Source: Cylindrotheca closterium
Taxonomy: Eukaryota > Bacillariophyta > Bacillariophyceae > Bacillariales > Bacillariaceae
Direction: 5' to 3'
Length of the DNA stretch: 23,160 bases
NCBI GenBank assembly: GCA_933822405.4
Contig: CAKOGP040001718.1
Location: 1 to 23,160 of the forward strand
The notes under the pieces are model-generated. The model did no database searches. It was not told the origin of the DNA and saw only the letters and a program-made list of their open reading frames with translations. Positions within the stretch are counted from its first letter, which is position 1, and every line of letters begins with the position of its first letter. Of the stretch, positions 10,086-18,409 are shown piece after piece. The position numbers were made by a program, and so were the translations under genes.

Positions 10086-10407
10086 GCTAGTAGAGAATTG
10101 TTCGCGTGGACGCCCTCTTTTTTATTTTATCGTTGGCGGATGTCTCACAGTACCGAGTTTTTCGAATTCCCTGGACGTACCCGTACACTTCCTTTCCGCT
10201 GATACATTCTGTCAAGCGGGCCGAGCGGCGTTGGGGGGCAAATACATTACACAAGATGACCGTCAGGCAAGTTTATTGGGAGACCCGAAATGGCGGGCAA
10301 GTCCACCGCCCAATGTCATGGTGCCCGTACGATGCCAAACGTCTGCTTGGGATGCGCGGGATCGATTCAACTTCACAACTTTCCCGATGTCATGGCAACA
10401 GAAGTAG
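10086..10407 (+). pseudogene. Decayed 3' fragment of the glycosyltransferase gene
   Basis: A truncated second copy of the end of the gene at 5911-7605, brought in by the tandem duplication. From about 10204 the reading frame matches the parent closely (FCQAGRAALGGKYITQDDRQ). Upstream to about 10090 the match is weak and broken by indels, with recognisable pieces such as the GTGGACGC and GAGTTTTTCGAATT stretches. It has a 3-bp insertion (extra Val), a Trp-to-Arg change in KW(W/R)ASPP, and a 1-bp deletion near 10372 that changes the final residues. It lacks the membrane anchor and nearly all catalytic motifs and directly abuts the duplicated F-box 5' flank, so expression as an enzyme is implausible. 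Confidence 0.85.
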
Positions 10408-10675
10408 TTGAAACAACAATAAGATAGTTGCAACAATATAGACCCAACTAACAGTTTTGAGACTGTGATCATGTCAAACCTGTTGAAGAGAATACCAATA
10501 GAAACAACACGATAAGACCAAATTGGTTAAGAAAGGAATAAAAAGAAGGAAAATGGTAGTGTGTGAATTCAATATCAATCATACAACTATTTTATTCTAT
10601 TTGCTTCATGCACACACAAGGTTCCACGTTGGAACTCTGGAACATCTATATCTATCATCTTCTTGTATGGTACTG

Positions 10676-10677
<2 letters not shown>

Positions 10678-10712
<35 letters not shown>

Positions 10713-10722
10713 CTTCTTCTTC
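10678..10722. repeat. (TGC)11(TTC)4 triplet repeat in F-box copy 2 3' region
   Basis: Eleven TGC units followed by four TTC units, just downstream of the F-box copy 2 stop codon (on the gene strand, GAA units and then GCA units, i.e. a CAG-type run). The matching place in copy 1 (about 7875-7901) has a shorter, interrupted mix of TGC and TTC triplets, six triplets shorter. A nearby CA run is 4 bp longer in copy 1. These are nearly the only differences between the two genes. Confidence 0.9.
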
Positions 10723-10727
10723 TATTT

Positions 10728-12527
10728 TCACTGCTGTTCCAAGTCAAGAACCAACAAACCTTGTGTAAGGTCCGATGAACCAGTCCATTCTTCACTGGCC
10801 ATGACATTCATGACAAGGAATCTTTCGTTGCACGTCAAATGCAAGGGACTGGTACTCTTGGGTGCTTGGATTCCACTTATAGCGTTGGGTCGGATTTCGT
10901 TGACAAAACGAATACTGGCTGGGGAACAGAGATTGTACACGCCTCCGCCTCCATTCTTGCCACCATCCTTGTTCCAATCATCAGAAATGGGCATATCTGC
11001 ATTGGCAACGTGGTAGACAAGGACACTTGCTTTGGTGTTCTCCTCGTTTCTGCCGTAAATTAGCACCTTGGTTCCAGTGAACTCCACTTGGGGCACCAGT
11101 TGGGTGGAAAGGGGATTGGTAATCATCGAAACAATCTCGAAGCTTCCAGACACCTTGCGCCAATGTAGCAGTGTTCTGCCTTCTTGATGCATGGTGACAA
11201 ATCCAGATCGCTCAATCGATGAATACTTCGAAAGATGGATAGACTGGATGGGAGACAGCGAAAGCTTTTCAAGTTGTCTTCTGAGGACGCAAGGCTCGTT
11301 CATTCGTCGGTCCATGCTGTTTTGGGCTGTAGTTTGGCGTTTCATCAAATCTTTCAACCAGGAAAGTCGGGTTTGGATGCTCTTTTGGAGCGCTTTCTTG
11401 AGAGAAATGGATTCCAGTCGACTGGCAGAGGCTTGGTCCACTTGCCAAATCTCCATGTTCTTTTCAGCAGTAGCCAAAACAACATGTTCACCAGTGCAGT
11501 CAACAGAGAAGGCGCTGACTTCCTCTTCACAGTCAATCATGAAGTCCGGTTGAGGCAATTCCTCAGAGATGTCGACTTGGTTCTGTTTCAACAAAGAAAA
11601 GGCAAGGACTTGGTTCTTGGCGGGAGTGGCATTCCACTTCATCCATCGCATCGATTCTTCCTTTTCTTGAAAGGAGACGAAGACGCGTCGGGTCTTGGCA
11701 TCCATATCAATGAGACGGAATGCGCCTGGAATGTGGCGAGACATTCGGTCGCCGTAGGTGGCATCGCCGATGGGACGGGTCCAAGCCACCAGCTCTGTAG
11801 AGATGGGATCTCTGAGTGAGGAAGGAGTCTTGACGATTCGGACTGTGGAAAGGAAATCTGCCATAAGTGTGTGGGTTTCAAAGTCAATGATTGGTTTCAC
11901 TTCAATGCCTACGTAGGCATCAGCAAGGTGTTGTGGCTTGTCAGCTTCATTAGCAGGCTGACGAGTAGAAGATTGTTCTTCGGCTTGGAGGTGGAGTACT
12001 TGCACTGTTTCATCATCGTTTGGTGCAAGATAGTTGGAAATCACTGACATGCTGCCATCGTTGGGATCCATCATTGCAATTCCAGTACCAGAAGAGGTCG
12101 AGGTGCATACAAAGCTGTCTTGTTGGATGACGGCAGCTTGATCATCATCACCTTCTTCCATAGTCTGTTCAGAAGGAGTCATTGGGTGGAATTGGACCTT
12201 ACGATCGCCATCGCGTCTTCCATAGGAGTGGATGCGATCATCACATTTCATTAGACCTAGAAGGAGCTTTCGTCGCTTCTGGCACTGAATAAAGTAGTCA
12301 TGCTCAGCCGCCTCTTCTACTGGAGAAAAGTTGTAGCGCTCAAAGATCGCTTGCCAAAGGTGAGACATGCGTCCACTATTAGTTCTTGCTCGCAAGGATT
12401 TGTTGGTTTGTCTTGCGAGCGAGACAGCTGTGGGAAAGTCACAGTATGAAAGAATGCCTGAGATGATATCATCTGGCATTTCTTCGAGGAGTGGGGATGA
12501 TTTTGGTTGTGTTTGTGGTTGGTTCAT
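10728..12527 (-). CDS. F-box protein with WD40-like propeller, copy 2
   Basis: Second intact 599-aa copy, identical in predicted protein to the gene at 7911-9710, with the same F-box (about 12-60) and propeller-like remainder. About 210 bp of 5' flank is also identical, so both copies probably share core promoter elements; the next upstream sequence (beyond 12737) has diverged and could allow different regulation. The downstream side differs by the expanded TGC run. Both copies are open and could be functional, raising dosage of one SCF adaptor. A collapsed-haplotype assembly error is the main alternative for the second copy, but the diverged flanks and pseudogene make this less likely. Confidence 0.8.
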   Translation of the reverse strand: MNQPQTQPKSSPLLEEMPDDIISGILSYCDFPTAVSLARQTNKSLRARTNSGRMSHLWQAIFERYNFSPVEEAAEHDYFIQCQKRRKLLLGLMKCDDRIHSYGRRDGDRKVQFHPMTPSEQTMEEGDDDQAAVIQQDSFVCTSTSSGTGIAMMDPNDGSMSVISNYLAPNDDETVQVLHLQAEEQSSTRQPANEADKPQHLADAYVGIEVKPIIDFETHTLMADFLSTVRIVKTPSSLRDPISTELVAWTRPIGDATYGDRMSRHIPGAFRLIDMDAKTRRVFVSFQEKEESMRWMKWNATPAKNQVLAFSLLKQNQVDISEELPQPDFMIDCEEEVSAFSVDCTGEHVVLATAEKNMEIWQVDQASASRLESISLKKALQKSIQTRLSWLKDLMKRQTTAQNSMDRRMNEPCVLRRQLEKLSLSPIQSIHLSKYSSIERSGFVTMHQEGRTLLHWRKVSGSFEIVSMITNPLSTQLVPQVEFTGTKVLIYGRNEENTKASVLVYHVANADMPISDDWNKDGGKNGGGGVYNLCSPASIRFVNEIRPNAISGIQAPKSTSPLHLTCNERFLVMNVMASEEWTGSSDLTQGLLVLDLEQQ

Positions 12528-12912
12528 CGTTATTGAGTTTCGGTAACGAATTGGTGTTTTTTGAATTTGTGTGATGTTTTCATGATTGAGTTGACAGTTT
12601 GATGTCAGTCCGGTTCTCGTCGTTCCTGTTCATAAGACTTCTGAAGAATGCTGCATTGTCACCGATACCGTTAAATAAGATTAGAACGTGTCCACGAAGA
12701 GAACGGTGAGCGAATTGCAATTTCAGTTGGTTTCTCCCTCGAGTTCCGCGATGAAGTGCAAATACATGTCATCATCTAGGCCCAAAACGCAAATACACAT
12801 CAGCAACGCGACCATCGAGCCCACTCCGCTCTATTGAATGGTAAAACCCAACGGACACAAGGTTGAACCACACTTGTATTTTCAAAGTTTAACCGAATCT
12901 GATTCGATTATC

Positions 12913-14466
12913 GCTCAAGTAGCGGTCGTGAAACATCATTGCGATGCGAGCCCCCACAACAAGATTGAAAATACATCAACTGCATATATATATAGAACAA
13001 CGGTCAAATGGCCACCTAATACAAAATGCTTTTGAAGAGCCAGTCATTTTTGAAGATTCATCATTCGTGAAACAAGAGGTTCTTCAATTTCTTGACACCG
13101 CGAAACAATGGCTCATCGCCAAACATGCATCGATGCAAATGCAGTCGATCGGACGATTCCCCTGTGCAGTTTCCAAACCAGAATGCAATATATCAATTGA
13201 TTGATTGATACTGTAGATTCATGGATCTATTGATTCAATAGCCAAGCGTACGACCACGAAACTGCAATGCCAGCTTATTTTGCCGATGAACGTATAGGCA
13301 GTCACAGGTTATGTACCATACACTCCGACCTCATAGATTCATACTGTAGATGCACTTGCATTGTTCCGAAGCTTCCGATATGTAATTTCCACACCATGAT
13401 GTAAGATCGATTTATAGATGATTCCTTCACTGATCCATTGATTCATTCGTCAAGGGAACGACCACGAAACTGCAATAAAAGGTTTTTTCGCCGATGAACG
13501 TACCCGAATAGTAGATTAACTCCGCAGGCCGCAGCACTCCGATCCCATTTCCAAAGTTGCATACGATCGATAGATGCACTTGTATCGTTCCGAAGCTTCC
13601 GATATGCAGTTGCAAAAGTCAAGATGCGTGAAAGATTCGATTCATTCATTCATTCCTATCATTCCTATCATTGATGTGGCACGAACGAAACTTCATATTA
13701 GGCCTTGCTGCTGCAGCCACGATCACATCATCACTGTATTTGCAGTGCAGCGGTTTCCTCTGCTTGTGCAGTCGTACATGTAATGCTGTACTGTATTTTA
13801 AAATACTTTCAACTCTCATGATTCTTGCGGACAGGTACTACGTGTACGATTGAGAATGCATGGGTCTTACCAAAAAAATAAGAGATCGTGTAGTTGCACA
13901 CAATGCTTGTGGGAATGCGAGCAAGATTTCTCTCGAGCAATGCAGTTGATCAAAGCAACACCCCAAACATGATTCAAAATGACAACACCACGAAACTTGT
14001 ATTCCTCAATTTTCTCGTATGGTGCAGTACACCTCAATTGTTTCACCTTCGAAACAGATTTACAGTCACATCTACTGTCTTTGCTTTTTTTTTATTAAAA
14101 ATGTACAGTGATATTATAGTTATTGTCGTATATGTCGTCATGCCCTCCCATGCATAACTGCTGTAGCACGCCGACAATTGACAATCGTTCCTTATATTCG
14201 TGATAGCGACATCAAATCTTGCATCTAGAAATTCTCGTCCATCTGTATATATACTTCTCCATACACAGTACGTGTACGTGTACGTTGCAAGCGGGCTACA
14301 ATGTACATTCCACTTATATTGCATGTACACTGCTGTGCTCATCTTGCTACCTAGTGCTATGGTTGCATAACATTGCATCACATCGCATCGCATCACAACC
14401 ACCACCACCACCACCAGTACTTGCCCCCCTTGCTCCAACACCAACAGCCATCACGATACAGCTCTT
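12913..14466. other. Long gene-poor region
   Basis: About 1.55 kb without a gene I can support. Open frames here are short, unlike known proteins, and do not continue by plausible splicing. It holds the degenerate repeat at 13222-13610, several TACTGTA heptamers (13209, 13342, 13787), an alternating GTACGTGTACGTGTACGT run (about 14269-14286) and a CATCGCATC/ACC-rich run (about 14375-14416) near the 3' end of the acyl-CoA-binding gene. It may be decayed mobile or duplicated DNA. Confidence 0.5.
13222..13610. repeat. Degenerate direct repeat, two units
   Basis: Two related units, about 13222-13392 and 13430-13615. Shared blocks in the same order: a GATC(T/C)ATTGATTCA start, CGACCACGAAACTGCAAT (13251 and 13459), TTGCCGATGAACGTA versus TCGCCGATGAACGTA, CACTCCGA, and GATGCACTTG(C/T)AT(T/C)GTTCCGAAGCTTCCGATATG (13349 and 13573). 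Spacing drifts from 208 to 224 bp, so the middle has gained or lost sequence. The units look noncoding and old; no terminal inverted repeats or target-site duplications were seen. Confidence 0.75.
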
Positions 14467-15662
14467 TTACGCACCCGCAAATTCAATTACTGCAAATGAG
14501 AATCCGGCAAGGACCGAGAACCAAAGCATCCAAAAACCTGCCCATGGCAGCAAAAATACAAAATACCAAAGATTCATGGTCAGCAATGCCACTAGACCGA
14601 CGCTGGCCAAGGTGACACTGGGAAATCCCTTATCCAACAGGGATACCGTGTAGGTAGCCGGCAACAATCCCAATCCTACCAATCGACAGGTAATGGCCTG
14701 CTGTGGTTCGCACGCCGCGTGAACACTAGACACCAACAAATTCAAGTCCTTCCAAATCAACGAGAGCGAGATTCCCGTCCGACGGGCCCCCCAGACCAAG
14801 ACTTTCAATATTTTGAGTACGCCATCAAACAAGGTAATACTGGCAATCGCCATGATCCACAAACTCAGTAGCGAATTGTGCAGAGGCCAAAGGAATGCTC
14901 GGATCACATTATTTCCAGAGGCCAAACTCAGAGCCTCGACTTGTTTGGCCAAAAAAATGACCAAGGATTCAGGAAAGGCAAACACGCTGGAGGGATTTTC
15001 TCCGCACAGGGCTTCTTGGCGGGCCCACCAGGCAGCGTCGGACGGGGTTTGCGAAATCCTTCGCAAATAGGCCGTTCGGGATTCGTTGGCAGCCGCACAC
15101 AAGAGCGGAATGGCGGCAATCCCTCGAGGCGTCGACACGGTGGAATCCTCGCTGGCAATGGAGGCCGAGGAGGATCGAATGGCCGAAGGCCCATTGGTTG
15201 CTTGCTTAATATTATTATTATTGTTGTTGCTGGAGGATCCGTACACCCGAATTTGTCGATCACTTTCTTGCAGGTACAATTTCATGGCTTCCGTGGCGGA
15301 AAGACCCGATTTGGTCCGCCAGGCATTGTATTTGGCCTTTTCCGCAGCGCTGGCAGAATTGGGAAAGCTGGAAGGAGCATCCGACGAGACGGACTGCTTG
15401 TGAAGGGCGTAGAGCTCCAAACGATCGCGGTTCTACATGCATATGTAGTGTTGAAAGAATGATTGAATAAACGAATGAAGAAACAAGCAAAGAATGAGAA
15501 TGAGAACAGGTGACAAAACTTCCATCATCATCATCATCATTGACGTAACAACTTTGACAAAAAGTAAAAGTAAAAACCTACCGATGGCATGCTGGCCGGT
15601 TTCCATGATTTCATAAAGACCACCTTCTGACGAAAGGTTGCAGCAATATCACGATCTGACAT
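14467..15662 (-). CDS. Acyl-CoA-binding-domain protein with multi-pass membrane tail
   Basis: Two exons, 15662-15582 and 15432-14467, with a 149-bp phase-0 intron (GTAGGT...GCATGTAG); 348 aa. Exon 1 supplies the first 27 residues (MSDRDIAATFRQKVVFMKSW...), and joining gives SMPSNRDRLELYALHKQSV, which completes an acyl-CoA-binding (ACBP) fold at about 4-90, including the YALHKQ and KYNAWRTKSGLSATEAMKLY motifs. These domains hold long-chain acyl-CoA esters for transport or membrane-linked metabolism. A Ser/Asn-rich linker (about 92-130) includes an Asn run. Hydrophobic segments at about 212-240, 275-292, 297-317 and 318-346 suggest three or four membrane spans, so it is probably an ER or organelle membrane acyl-CoA carrier. 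The tail resembles no family I can name. Divergent from the prolyl isomerase, 249 bp between starts. Confidence 0.78.
15520..15541. repeat. (ATC)n triplet run in ACB gene intron
   Basis: A CATCATCATCATCATCATT run within the 149-bp intron of the acyl-CoA-binding gene. A similar GATGATGATGATGATGATG run lies at about 15713-15733, just upstream of the same gene's start codon. Both are simple repeats. Confidence 0.8.
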
Positions 15663-15911
15663 CTTTCTGTAGGTTATTCAATCTATTTGTATATATATCA
15701 CACGCTGTTTGGATGATGATGATGATGATGATGCAGTGGATGTTTTGCGCTTTGGTCATGCATGGGCGACGTGTACCAAAACTTGCGCGCGATGCGACGA
15801 GTGAGTCTTGAATTCGGATCGACTCATTCGATCGCCTTGTGGATTCCTCATCATTTTTCTTCCAAAGATCCATACCGGTAGGTCGCCCATAACAACAACA
15901 ACAACAACACC

Positions 15912-16595
15912 ATGACGATGACGCATCATTCTTCTCGTTGTCGAATATCAAACCTTCCATTACGATCATTACTGCCATTACTGCTACTGCTCTTCCAATT
16001 CACATTACCCACACAAGCATTGGTGGGAAGTGCCTTGTTTTCCAAAATCCAAAAAGACTTTGCCGCCTTGACCCGCCGCGTCACGGCCCGTCACATTCTG
16101 GTCTCCAACCAAGAAGTGGCCTTGGCCTTGAAACGGAAAATACGAGAGCAGACCATTGAAAAGGAAGAGTTTGTGGTGGACATTTTTGAGCAAGCGGCCA
16201 AAAAGTATTCGAAAGACGAAACGACCAATTTCCGAGGTGGATTGCTGGGAGAACTCGTGCCACAGGGCTATTGTCAATCCGAAGCACTGGAAGAGGCCTG
16301 CTTTCAAGTTCCGTTGGGTCTATTGGAGGGTCCTGTGCAAACAGACTTTGGATATCATTTGCTGTTGGTCACGGAACGAACCAATTGTCCCAAGCTAGAT
16401 GGTTCCAACACCAAGTTGGTGCAAACAAATCCAAATGACATTTTTGGGACGTTGGAAGCCTCGGAACAGGTGGGAAAGGTCACACCACAATTTATTTTGA
16501 ATCAGGCTCTGTTTTGGATTCTAGTCTTTTTTGCAGGAGGGATAGCAGCGGAGCTTGCCGAGAAGGTTGGGACTATGATATTTCCCGACAAGTGA
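15912..16595 (+). CDS. Membrane-anchored parvulin-type peptidyl-prolyl isomerase
   Basis: Predicted 227 aa without introns, starting at ATG 15912 in an ACACCATGACG context after an ACA-repeat leader. A hydrophobic signal (about 17-35, Leu-rich, ending PTQA) precedes a PpiC-like rotamase domain at about 57-155: ARHILV (59-64), KKYSKDE, FRGGLLGEL (107-115) and the closing PLGLLEGPVQTDFGYHLLLV (134-153). Parvulins catalyse cis-trans isomerisation of peptidyl-prolyl bonds during folding. A second hydrophobic segment at about 196-216, near the C-terminus, likely anchors it, leaving the rotamase domain in the ER lumen or a plastid compartment. The signal cleavage region lacks a clear Phe +1 plastid motif, so ER or periplastid location is my guess. 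Its stop is 41 bp from the convergent stop of the next gene. Confidence 0.85.
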   Translation: MTMTHHSSRCRISNLPLRSLLPLLLLLFQFTLPTQALVGSALFSKIQKDFAALTRRVTARHILVSNQEVALALKRKIREQTIEKEEFVVDIFEQAAKKYSKDETTNFRGGLLGELVPQGYCQSEALEEACFQVPLGLLEGPVQTDFGYHLLLVTERTNCPKLDGSNTKLVQTNPNDIFGTLEASEQVGKVTPQFILNQALFWILVFFAGGIAAELAEKVGTMIFPDK

Positions 16596-16636
16596 ATGAA
16601 TGTACAATTCAAGGAGTAATAAAGTAATAGTCTTAG

Positions 16637-17829
16637 TTAGTAGTCTAGTAACAAATTCATTTCATCAATGCTCACTTCGACATCCCCCATGCCAATCAAT
16701 GATCGTTGCTGCGTCTCGGTACTATACTCAATTTCCGGTTCGGGCAGCGCCACGTTCGCCTTGACTTCCAACTTGACATTCCCACCGGATCCATCCAATG
16801 GAAGGCGTTTCAAAATGGTAAAGCCCTCCATGACGTTAATGGGAGACAGGCGTTCGGTGCGAAATCCTACTCGGGCGTAGGCTTGAAAGGTTTGCAAATT
16901 AATGGCAGCTCGAAACCGCAAGCGGGTCACCAAATCTTCCACGGCTCCTGCAATAATGGTATTGTAACAGCATTTTAAATGAGATTGTCATTTCTCCACA
17001 ACACATAGAATATAGTCCTATGTGTTCAAATGTATTTATATTTGGAGACAGACAGACATATATAGTGCGACTTACCGACATACAATCGCCAAGACTTGGT
17101 AATGTGCAATTCGTTGCCAATCAGCGTCAATTTGCCACCAATGATTGGCTCTTCCCAGCTGGATTTGAATTGCCATACTCCCAGTTGGGTATTGAAATCA
17201 GCTCCCATTTGCACAATGGTTCCCAAAGGTCGAACGGTTTTCCGCAGTTTGAGCGTCGTGGTGGGTTCCACCCGACACACTATTCGCGGCAAATTCTCCA
17301 GTTTGGGACCCACCGAAGTCCTCCACCAATGATGGACCCCTCGAAATACCGAAGGAGGTTTCCAATTGATATTATTATTGATATTGATATTGTTGTTGTT
17401 GTTGTTGTTGTTGCTGTTGATATTTGCGCCGCGTCTGCTTCCACTGCCATATTCGGGCAACCCATATCGTCGATACATTTCCACAAAGTCACGCTTTTGT
17501 GATTTGGCCGCGTTGCTACGGTAATATCCACCACCACCACCACCACCACCACCCCGATAAGTATCATAATCACCACCACCAGAAGCAGATGATGATGATG
17601 ACGATGATGATCCAAACACCTTGAATTCCCGACCATGACCAAACAAACCGCTTCTATTGGAATCTTCTTCACCGTCCAAGTCTGAATATTGCTCCCATGG
17701 TGGGAGTTTGATGGAGAATGATGATGATGATGACGATGATGACGATGGATCATCGTTCGAGGTCGATCGTGCATCCGCTTTGCTGGCCAAAAGCAACAAG
17801 ATAACGAGGATTTGGAGCAGAGGAATCAT
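16637..17829 (-). CDS. Secreted or membrane protein of unknown function, beta-rich C-terminus
   Basis: Two exons, 17829-17076 and 16947-16637, with a 128-bp intron (GTAAGT...TTATTGCAG) dividing a Gly codon; 354 aa, splicing to SWRLYVGAVEDLVTRLRF. A signal peptide (about 1-21, ending ADARS) is followed by a long disordered region (about 22-145) with Ser, Gly, Tyr/Gly and Asn runs. From about 150 to the end it is compact and rich in alternating hydrophobic strands (TTLKLRKTV, GTIVQMGADF, LGVWQFKSSW, GGKLTLIGNELHITKSWRLY, RLRFRAAINLQTFQAYARVGF), a pattern that could form an antiparallel sheet or a beta-barrel. I do not recognise the family. Expression from divergent neighbours is not suggested; it is minus-strand in tandem with the glyoxalase-like gene. 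Confidence 0.7.
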
Positions 17830-18409
17830 GCTCGAAATTTTTGTATGAATTCTTTGTTTTGAATTAATGGATGATGGTGAATTTGTGTAATGGATTGGAA
17901 AATGTGCGTGGGAGGTACATTACCATATATGCGTGTATCGATGTGGACGATGAACGATGATTGATTCGAATTCGAAATGTGAGGGAGTTTTTCGACTGCC
18001 TTCCGACTGTTTACAGACAGACAGACAGACAGCTTGACATATACTACCCGGTACCGGTACCCCCGACACCAATGGTATTGACCCATAGCTCCGACAACCA
18101 ATTGGAAACTAGAATCATCATCGATTACTTGTTCGTTAGCTAGCTATTTTAGCTTACTCGTTTGTATCAGATACTACTCTTATTGCATTCCCACCAGAAA
18201 ACAGTAGGGATGATGATCAGTCATACTGTATGACAGATACTCTGATAATCACACCCTGCTGTTGCGTCACTCAACTTGTGTAGTAATGAAAGTAACAGTG
18301 GGTCCTCCAATACAGTACAACAATGTCGATACATGCATGCATGCATTCATTCATGTATCCATGTATCTATGTATTCATTCATGTATTCATTCATGTATTC
18401 ATTCATTCC
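17830..18409. other. Intergenic, GACA and ATTC/ATGT simple repeats
   Basis: No gene seen. It contains an ACAGACAGACAGACAG run (about 18013-18032), a GGTACCGGTACC palindrome around 18050-18061, a TACTGTA and a TACAGTA heptamer (about 18226-18233 and 18310-18316), and at 18331-18408 a tract of ATGC, ATTC and ATGT tetramers with a rough 12-bp higher-order period, which ends next to the stop codon of the glyoxalase-like gene. Confidence 0.6.

Larger units (their letters stand above)
10086..12912. repeat. Tandem duplication, unit 2
   Basis: Second unit of the direct duplication, joined head-to-tail to unit 1 near 10080-10095, where the F-box 5' flank of unit 1 runs directly into the glycosyltransferase fragment. 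Homology to unit 1 ends near 12912: 12738-12912 aligns with 9921-10085 at reduced identity and with indels, including extra bases near 12836-12850. The middle (about 10537-12737) is almost identical to 7734-9920. Confidence 0.88.

Noticed and set aside
10728..12527. Second F-box copy as a false duplication in the assembly
   Set aside because: It is possible and should be checked, but the units have diverged flanks, a decayed glycosyltransferase fragment and different repeat lengths, which a simple assembly duplication of one locus would not produce.
12944..13204. 86-codon open frame in the gene-poor region
   Set aside because: No upstream ATG-context or splice partner is convincing, and composition looks noncoding.
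14219..14653. 144-codon plus-strand open frame
   Set aside because: It runs through simple ACC/CATCGC repeats and antisense over the membrane tail of the acyl-CoA-binding gene.
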